From positions 245,526 to 309,525 of the forward strand of contig CAZLRH010000003.1 of the NCBI GenBank assembly GCA_964562015.1: DNA of 64,000 bases. Reading direction: 5' to 3'. This document shows positions 58,688-64,000 of this stretch, piece by piece. This DNA comes from CAZLRH01 sp964562015. GTDB lineage: Bacteria; Verrucomicrobiota; Verrucomicrobiia; Opitutales; JABDGR01. The notes under the pieces are model-generated. The model was not told the DNA's origin. It did not search any database and saw only the letters and a program-made list of their open reading frames with translations. Within the stretch, counting starts at the first letter, position 1. Every line of letters begins with the position of its first letter. The position numbers and the translations under genes were made by a program.

Positions 58688-59998
58688 GTGTTTTTCACCA
58701 AATCATCGGAGGTCAAACAAGCCCGCCTGCAGGCCGAGAACCTGCTCCGCCTGGGCGAAAAGGTCGATGCCTACCGTTGCGACATCCTGCCGCAGGCGCA
58801 GCTAGACTGCCTTCGCCGCGCGCTCGAGCGGTTGCGCGAACTTTATCAGGACAAAAACACGCCGGCGGCGGCGCTGGAGGAGGCGAGCCAGCAGCTCCAC
58901 GCCGCGCTCGAACCTTGCGGCGGCGACATTTACCCGGTGACGTTTTGGGGCGAAAACATCGAGATGCTGCTCGTCGCCGCCATCCTCGCCATCGGCGTGC
59001 GCTCGTTTTTCCTGCAGCCGTTTGTCATCCCGTCGAACTCGATGTGGCCGACCTATTACGGCATGACGCCCGCGATGTACCAGACCAGCGACGCCGGTCC
59101 CGGCCTGGCGGCGAAGACCTGGAACTTCCTGGTGCACGGCGCCTGGCATTTCAATGTCATCGCGCCTGCGGACGGCGAGGTGATCTTTCCGGTGAAAAAA
59201 CAACTGGGTAGCGATGGGCAAACTATTTTTGTCACCTTTGGAGAGCCGCATGACGGACGGAAATGGCTTTTCCTGCCGGAAAAGCAAAGTGAATACACCA
59301 TTAACGTCGGCGGCGCTCCGGTGAAAGTGGATGTGCCGGTAGATTTTCATTTGGACGAAGTCATCCTCCGCACCTATTTCCCCGATATCTGGGCCAAGAC
59401 CATGTACGCCCAGGAGCGGCTTTATGCCTTGCTCGAGGCGGGCGGTTATTTGCACACCGACCGCTTTGGCGAAAGTTTCGTCACCACCGGCCAGCATGTG
59501 AAGCAGGGCGACAAGGTGCTCAATTTCGACCTGTTGAGCGGCGACATGCTTTTTGTGGATCGGTTGACCTATAATTTCACCGCACCCAAAGTGGGCGACC
59601 CGTTCGTCTTCAGCACGCACGGCATCCTTCAGCTCAATGGCGGGCAGGGCGACCAGTATTTCATCAAGCGCCTGGTGGGCCGGCCGGGTGACCAATTGCA
59701 AATCCAGGAACCCGTGCTCTTCCGCAATGGCGCGCCCATCCAGCAGGAAAAATCCTGGGTGCTGCCCTTTACTTACAACGCGAAACGCGAGAACGGTTAT
59801 CCAGGTTACGTGTATCGTGGTTCGCTGGAGCCGCGGGTGATTTTGACGGTTTTACCGGGACAATACTTTGCGATGGGTGACAATTCGCCGGTCAGCCTGG
59901 ATAGCCGTTTCTGGGGCGGCGTGCCCGCGCAAAACGTCGTCGGCCGCCCGCTCTTGATCGTGTACCCCTTTACCTCGCGCTGGGGTTTGGCACAGTAA
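58688..59998 (+). CDS. lepB: Signal peptidase I with large insertion between catalytic Ser and Lys
   Basis: A membrane-bound Ser-Lys protease removing signal peptides from secreted proteins, 436 residues. It begins with a GTG. After an N-terminal helical region comes a TM segment (IEMLLVAAILAIGVRSFFLQ), then box B VIPSNSMWPT with Ser118. The Lys is Lys327 in YFIKRLVGRPGD; box E is YFAMGDNSPVSLDSRFWG. Ser-to-Lys spacing is 209 residues against 55 in E. coli LepB, because of an insert of about 150 residues (roughly 122-275). The upstream gap contains TATAAT at 58598-58603, but without a good -35. It follows lepA. Confidence 0.93.
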   Translation: MFFTKSSEVKQARLQAENLLRLGEKVDAYRCDILPQAQLDCLRRALERLRELYQDKNTPAAALEEASQQLHAALEPCGGDIYPVTFWGENIEMLLVAAILAIGVRSFFLQPFVIPSNSMWPTYYGMTPAMYQTSDAGPGLAAKTWNFLVHGAWHFNVIAPADGEVIFPVKKQLGSDGQTIFVTFGEPHDGRKWLFLPEKQSEYTINVGGAPVKVDVPVDFHLDEVILRTYFPDIWAKTMYAQERLYALLEAGGYLHTDRFGESFVTTGQHVKQGDKVLNFDLLSGDMLFVDRLTYNFTAPKVGDPFVFSTHGILQLNGGQGDQYFIKRLVGRPGDQLQIQEPVLFRNGAPIQQEKSWVLPFTYNAKRENGYPGYVYRGSLEPRVILTVLPGQYFAMGDNSPVSLDSRFWGGVPAQNVVGRPLLIVYPFTSRWGLAQ

Positions 59999-60072
59999 GG
60001 ATGGCCGTCGCGCAAAATGATGCGGACAAGAAATCGGTTGACTTCAATGGCCGCATAAGTATGTATGCCGGT

Positions 60073-60300
60073 ATGCGAACAACCTTGATTTTGGATGACC
60101 AATTGGTTGAAGCCGCCAAACGCGAGGCGGCGGACCGCCACACGACCCTAAGCTCCGTGGTCAACCACGCGCTCCGCGATGCCCTGCTGAATTCCGCCAA
60201 GCCCGCCACCGCGGTCCGCCCGTTCAAAATGATAACTTTTGGCGGCGGCAAAGTGCGAGATACCTCGCCCGCTGAAATTGCGGAATTGCGGGACAATTGA
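60073..60300 (+). CDS. vapB-like: VapB-type antitoxin (ribbon-helix-helix)
   Basis: A 75-residue antitoxin from the ATG at 60073. It begins MRTTLILDDQLVEAAKREAA and has a Lys/His-rich helix-turn-helix-like continuation (DRHTTLSSVVNHALRDAL), typical of RHH-fold VapB proteins that dimerise on the operator. ATGs at 60061 and 60001 are in frame, but the MRTT start is the family norm. The C-terminal part (PFKMITFGGGKVRDTSPA) likely blocks the toxin. It is 6 nt upstream of the PIN-domain toxin. Confidence 0.82.
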   Translation: MRTTLILDDQLVEAAKREAADRHTTLSSVVNHALRDALLNSAKPATAVRPFKMITFGGGKVRDTSPAEIAELRDN

Positions 60301-60306
60301 CCGGCC

Positions 60307-60753
60307 ATGTTAATGCCCGATGTCAACGTGCTGATTTATTCGCATCGGTCGAACGAGTTGCATCATGCGTTCTACCGGTCCTGGATGGAGCAAATGGCTG
60401 ATGGTAACGAGCCGTTTGGTTTGTCTTCCCTTGTGGCGGTGGCTTTTGCCCGGATTGTTACTAACTCGCGCTATGCCCAACCTCCTACTCCCCTGGTCCA
60501 GGCCTTGGCCGAGATCGACGGTTTATCGGCTTCTCCCCGGTGTCGATTGCTCGTGCCCGGGCCGCGGCATTGGGAGCTGACCGCTGAACTCTGCAGAAAA
60601 ACCGGGGCCACGGGTAAACTCGTCGGCGACGCCCAGCATGCGGCGGTCGCGCTTGAGCACGGCTGCACCTGGGTCACCCGTGACCGTGATTTTCGGAGTT
60701 TTGAAAGAGCGGGCCTCCGCCTGAAATTGCTCGAGCCGGACCGTGGAGAATAG
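60307..60753 (+). CDS. vapC-like: VapC-type PIN-domain ribonuclease toxin
   Basis: A 148-residue PIN-fold endoribonuclease. It starts MLMPDVNVLIYSHRSN, with Asp5 as the first acidic ligand. GKLVGDAQHAAVALEHGC carries Asp108, and WVTRDRDFRSF carries Asp126 and Asp128. The usual mid-domain Glu is not evident in SSLVAVAFARIVT. The ATG at 60313 is an alternative start. It is paired with the RHH antitoxin 6 nt upstream. Targets are not predictable. It ends 23 nt from the convergent opgH. Confidence 0.87.
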   Translation: MLMPDVNVLIYSHRSNELHHAFYRSWMEQMADGNEPFGLSSLVAVAFARIVTNSRYAQPPTPLVQALAEIDGLSASPRCRLLVPGPRHWELTAELCRKTGATGKLVGDAQHAAVALEHGCTWVTRDRDFRSFERAGLRLKLLEPDRGE

Positions 60754-60776
60754 CCAGTTCCCCTCCCGCCGATTTT

Positions 60777-62894
60777 CTACCGATACAACGGCGTGACGGG
60801 CTCGGCGGTGACGACGTTGTACTGGCGGATGGCCAGTTGCCACCAGGGCGCGAGGCTCGCGGACGCGGAGGACCAGAGCTGGTCGTGCAGCCAGTTGACG
60901 GAATCGTGGTCGAAGAGCAGCGCCGTCTTTTCCTTGGCCGCAAGGCTGTCGGGGCCCTGGGCCAGCAGGCGTTCCCGCAATTCCTGAAAATACTCGCGCG
61001 CTTCGGGCGGGGGATTGCGGCGCAGGCGCAGCAGCGAAAGGTGGATGGCGTTGATGTACGGGTCGAGCAACGCGAGCAACAGTCCGTAGTCTTGGAGGAG
61101 CGAGGGATGCGGGCGTATGCGTTGCGCGGCCTTGCCGAGATTGTCGGCCAGTTGTTTGATGACCCACGTGGGCTGCGTTTCTTCCGGGGTCAGAAAGAGG
61201 CCCAGCGCGCGGGCGCGGGCTCCCGCGTAGGCCGAGCCGGTAAAAATCGCAAAGGGCACGCAAAACCACAAACCCGCCAGCACCGGCAGCAGCCACGGGA
61301 ATAGTCGCGGCGCGACAATCAGGCAGGAAATGCCCCAGATCAGGCCGAACATCGTCACACCGCCAAAGTTCAGGATGATCTCACGCCAGTCCGCCTCGCC
61401 CGCGGCTTTGCGCTGCTGGGTGGCCCAGCGCACGCCCTGGCCCAGGATGGTGAGCAGGACGAACTTGCTGTGATAAATCATGAGTATCGGCGCCATCAGC
61501 ATGAAAAACAGCGTTTCAAACACGATACTCAGCAAAAAGCGCACGAGCCCGCCCGACGCCTCCAGTTGCTCGCGGTCAAAGCACACCCGCGCCGCGATGA
61601 GCGCCTTCGGCCCGAAAAGCATCAGCGCCGTCACGCCGAAGAGCACCGCGGACTTCAGGCCTTCACCGGCGATGACGGGCCCGCCCGTGTGGGTGAAGCC
61701 GCGAAACGTGCCAAACATCAGAAATAAAAACCACAGCAGCGAAGTCACATAACTGAGCACGCCGTGCGCGAGCATGAGTCGATGGATGGGAGACCAGCCC
61801 TTCGCCCACAGCAGCCACAGATGCTGCAAATTGCCCTGGCACCAGCGGCGGTCGCGCTTGAGGTGGTCGAGCAGGGTCGGCGGCCCTTCCTCAAAACTAC
61901 CGTCAATTTCCGGGGCCAGGCAAACAAAGTAACCGGCCCTCCGCATCAACGCGGCCTCGACAAAATCGTGACTCAAAATGCGCCCGCCGAACGGCTCCTT
62001 GCCGGGCAAATCCGGCAACGCGCAATTCTCAATGAACGGTGCGAGGCGTATGACCGCATTATGCCCCCAATAGGTGGCCTCGCCGACTTGCCAGTAATTT
62101 ATCCCCGCGGAAAAAACCGGGCCGTACACGCGGCTGGCAAATTGAAACACCCGGGCAAAAATCGTCTCGCCGTTCACCAGGCGTGGCGAGGTTTGGAGAA
62201 TGCCCACACTGGGGTTGACCTCCATCAGGCGCACCATTTTCACCAGTGTTTCGCCACTCATCAGGCTGTCGGCGTCGAGCACGACCATGTAGCGGTAGCG
62301 TTTGCCCCAGCGCCGGCAAAAATCGGCCAGGTTGCCGCTCTTGCGGTTGATGGCCTGGCGGCGCTTGCGGTAAAAAATGCGGCCAAAGGCCTTGAGTTGC
62401 CGGCACAGTTCCATCCACGCCGTTTCCTCCTCGATCCACTTGGTGGAATCGTCGGAATCGGACAGCACAAAAAAGTCGAACGCCGCCAGTTCCCCGGTTT
62501 TTTCCAGCGAGCGAAAAATCACGCGCAAGCCCTCAAAGACGCGCGTCACGTCCTCGTTGTAAATGGGCATGACGATGGCGGTCGAGGCCAGTGGCGTCTG
62601 CGCCTCGGCGGCATCGGGCAGGGTTTTAATCACGCTCAGCGGATTGCCGCGTTTGCGCACGACCACATACAGGCCCACCAGCGCCGTCACCATGGCCGAC
62701 GAGAGATTGTAGAACAGCGGAATGAAAACCAGCAGCAGGTACACCTCGAGCACGCCAAAATCGCCCGTCAGCAAAATATCAGCCATGAGCAGGGTACCGA
62801 CGATGGTCAGGATGAAAACCGTGGAGAAATAGGCTCCGCGCCGGCGCTCGAGGCGCTCAACCATGGCGGGCGTGAAAGGATGGCGGTAAATCAT
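60777..62894 (-). CDS. opgH: Osmoregulated periplasmic glucan glucosyltransferase
   Basis: An inner-membrane GT2 enzyme (705 aa) that polymerises beta-1,2-glucan from UDP-glucose for osmoregulated periplasmic glucans. Motifs: VMPIYNEDVTRVFEGL, FFVLSDSDDSTKWIEEE, VLDADSLMSGETL (DxD), ILSHDFVEAALMRR (ED-type acid) and RDRRWCQGNLQHL (Q/RxxRW). Several TM segments flank the catalytic domain (at about residues 25-45, 48-68, and five from 365 to 560). The protein is shorter than E. coli OpgH (847 aa), chiefly at the N-terminus. It is downstream of a small membrane gene and opgG. Confidence 0.92.
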   Translation of the reverse strand: MIYRHPFTPAMVERLERRRGAYFSTVFILTIVGTLLMADILLTGDFGVLEVYLLLVFIPLFYNLSSAMVTALVGLYVVVRKRGNPLSVIKTLPDAAEAQTPLASTAIVMPIYNEDVTRVFEGLRVIFRSLEKTGELAAFDFFVLSDSDDSTKWIEEETAWMELCRQLKAFGRIFYRKRRQAINRKSGNLADFCRRWGKRYRYMVVLDADSLMSGETLVKMVRLMEVNPSVGILQTSPRLVNGETIFARVFQFASRVYGPVFSAGINYWQVGEATYWGHNAVIRLAPFIENCALPDLPGKEPFGGRILSHDFVEAALMRRAGYFVCLAPEIDGSFEEGPPTLLDHLKRDRRWCQGNLQHLWLLWAKGWSPIHRLMLAHGVLSYVTSLLWFLFLMFGTFRGFTHTGGPVIAGEGLKSAVLFGVTALMLFGPKALIAARVCFDREQLEASGGLVRFLLSIVFETLFFMLMAPILMIYHSKFVLLTILGQGVRWATQQRKAAGEADWREIILNFGGVTMFGLIWGISCLIVAPRLFPWLLPVLAGLWFCVPFAIFTGSAYAGARARALGLFLTPEETQPTWVIKQLADNLGKAAQRIRPHPSLLQDYGLLLALLDPYINAIHLSLLRLRRNPPPEAREYFQELRERLLAQGPDSLAAKEKTALLFDHDSVNWLHDQLWSSASASLAPWWQLAIRQYNVVTAEPVTPLYR

Positions 62895-62912
62895 CGGAGG
62901 CGGGCGCCGGTT

Positions 62913-63500
62913 TTACGGACGCGAAAGAAAAAACAGGGCGGTCAGGACCAGCACAAAGATGGCCCACAGCAATAGGAAGCGCACGACGGGACGACGCTCG
63001 AGGCCCTCCCACGTGTCTTCCGCGACTTCCGTCACCAGGCCAAAGTCCATGTCGCGCGGGGCCATGTTCGAGACTTCGAGGTTCGGCCCGGCGCGGCCCG
63101 ACCACTGGCGCACGCGCTGTTCCAGTTCCGCGGGCAAAACATCGGCCTGCAACACCGCCGACGGATATTGCGCCGGACCATCACAGGCCAGGAAGGCCAC
63201 GCGCCCCAACGCGCTCTTGCGTTCGAGCGGCACATTCTCCAGCTCGAGGCGCCGGGCAAACCACTGGTCCAGCTGCTCCTGCGCCACGCGCATGGAAAGC
63301 GTCACCGGATTCTCTTCCGGGTTTTGGGCGTGGCGGGCGGCGGCCTCCTGCAAAATGTGCAGCGAATTCTCATGCAGCCGGATGCGGTCGCTCAGGCGGT
63401 GGGCGCGCAGGTAGTCCTCGACACGCGCAAACGCTTCGCTCCACTGCTCGGGGCTGCCGGTGGCGGGTTGGAAATGGGGGGTCACGGGGTGGGGGTCCAT
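62913..63500 (-). CDS. Single-pass membrane protein between opgG and opgH
   Basis: A 195-residue protein (ATG at 63500). Most of it is helical and soluble (WSEAFARVEDYLRAHRLSD, HILQEAAARHAQNPEEN, QEQLDQWFARRLELENV), with a C-terminal TM segment (VVRFLLLWAIFVLVLTALFF) at about residues 173-192. It therefore probably faces the cytoplasm, tail-anchored. It overlaps the 3' end of opgG by 19 nt and ends 18 nt before opgH, so all three are co-expressed. A role in linking OpgG and OpgH, or replacing the missing OpgH N-terminus, is an inference. No known family was recognised. Confidence 0.72.
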   Translation of the reverse strand: MDPHPVTPHFQPATGSPEQWSEAFARVEDYLRAHRLSDRIRLHENSLHILQEAAARHAQNPEENPVTLSMRVAQEQLDQWFARRLELENVPLERKSALGRVAFLACDGPAQYPSAVLQADVLPAELEQRVRQWSGRAGPNLEVSNMAPRDMDFGLVTEVAEDTWEGLERRPVVRFLLLWAIFVLVLTALFFLSRP

Positions 63501-64000
63501 AGATAAATCCACTGCTCGGACATGGGCGCGCCGTGGACGTAGAGCTGGCACTTCAATTCGGCGGAGGTGGCATCGGGTTGAAAGCGCACCCGCAGGGCCA
63601 CCCGCCATCCGCCGGTTTCAGGATTAGCAGTCACATGATAATCACGCAAGAGCGCGCCGGGCCCCAGTTGCCACTCGGCTTCCGGCACGGGGCTGGGCGG
63701 ACCGTCGGTGGGCGGACGGTCAAATTCAATGATGAAATAATTGTCGTCGTTTTCCAGCGAGCGGCCGCGGCGGGTCGAGAGTACGCGACTGACGGCCGCC
63801 GGTTCCGGCGCCTGGGCGCTCCAATGCAGGCGGTACTGCCAACGCGAGGCTTCACCTACCACGGGCGGCGTGGACGGCGTCCAAAAGGCCACGACGTTGT
63901 CGTTAAATTCCTTGACCGGGGTAAGCTCCAGCAACTGCACCGTGCCCGCCCCCCAGTCGCCCTGCGTTTCGACCCACGCGCTCGGTCGCCGGTGGTAAAG
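63482..64000 (-). CDS. opgG: Glucans biosynthesis protein G, N-terminus cut off by the window edge
   Basis: Periplasmic protein that shapes or branches osmoregulated periplasmic glucans. About 172 C-terminal residues are visible. Reading from the edge, FYHRRPSAWVETQGDWGAG and VQLLELTPVKEFNDNVVAFW match the OpgG Ig-like C-terminal domain, as do ENDDNYFIIEFD and the final strand region. The complete protein is usually about 500 residues. The stop lies inside the next gene (19-nt overlap). Confidence 0.92.
   Translation of the reverse strand, partial: LYHRRPSAWVETQGDWGAGTVQLLELTPVKEFNDNVVAFWTPSTPPVVGEASRWQYRLHWSAQAPEPAAVSRVLSTRRGRSLENDDNYFIIEFDRPPTDGPPSPVPEAEWQLGPGALLRDYHVTANPETGGWRVALRVRFQPDATSAELKCQLYVHGAPMSEQWIYLWTPTP

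Overview
The window is a GC-rich (roughly 60%), densely packed chromosomal segment. It most likely comes from a Verrucomicrobiota bacterium, probably of the class Opitutia. The support is indirect. There are very large secreted proteins built from T5SS/PEP-CTERM-type repeats, RCC1 blades and Ig-like modules with the recurrent 'GDTSQP' signature. There are secreted glycoside hydrolases (GH78, GH2, GH30-like), osmoregulated glucan synthesis genes, an menC-menE pair and few Shine-Dalgarno sites. No rRNA, tRNA, CRISPR array, prophage or transposase gene was seen. Species-level placement is not possible from sequence reading alone.

Layout. 1-8.3 kb (mostly minus): glycerol kinase (cut by the window edge), an ATP-grasp protein, xseA, a VTT-domain membrane protein, rsmD, a monomeric sarcosine-oxidase-type flavoenzyme and a secreted GH30-like hydrolase. 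8.5-17 kb (mostly plus): secG, a secreted LolA-like protein, a Doc-type toxin-antitoxin pair, an aspartate aminotransferase, icd, a ParE/RelE-type pair (minus) and a two-gene glycosyltransferase/membrane unit. 17-24.4 kb: hpt (minus), an ABC ATPase and its binding protein but no permease, then a LodA/GoxA-type CTQ quinoprotein with a Tat-like leader followed by its LodB-type flavoprotein maturase.

24.4-32.7 kb: an aldo/keto reductase, a GPP34 (GOLPH3-like) protein, a GYF/zinc-ribbon membrane protein, a BtuF-like protein, two tandem paralogous small genes in an AT-rich island, an SCO1 protein with a probable copper-binding N-terminal domain and its His-rich partner, a GNAT and a dimeric dUTPase. 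32.8-44.9 kb (all minus): three giant secreted Ig-containing proteins surrounding a methyltransferase, a secreted spermidine-synthase-like protein with a membrane partner, a dienelactone hydrolase and a small membrane protein. 45-64 kb: a sigma-54 activator, menE/menC (minus), GH78 rhamnosidase and GH2 galactosidase, fabD, lepA-lepB, VapBC, and opgG-X-opgH (minus, cut by the edge).

The most interesting items are: the lodA-lodB pair with a Tat-type leader; a Doc toxin whose catalytic His is replaced by Gln; two head-to-head REP pairs (REPIN-like) with GTAG heads and compensatory changes in their stems; the paralogous small genes around 28.2-28.8 kb with a nested palindrome between them; a secreted spermidine-synthase-like enzyme; and a signal peptidase I with an enlarged spacing between its catalytic Ser and Lys. 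Start codons were reassigned from the longest open frame wherever a signal peptide, a conserved N-terminus or overlap with a neighbour argued for a later start.
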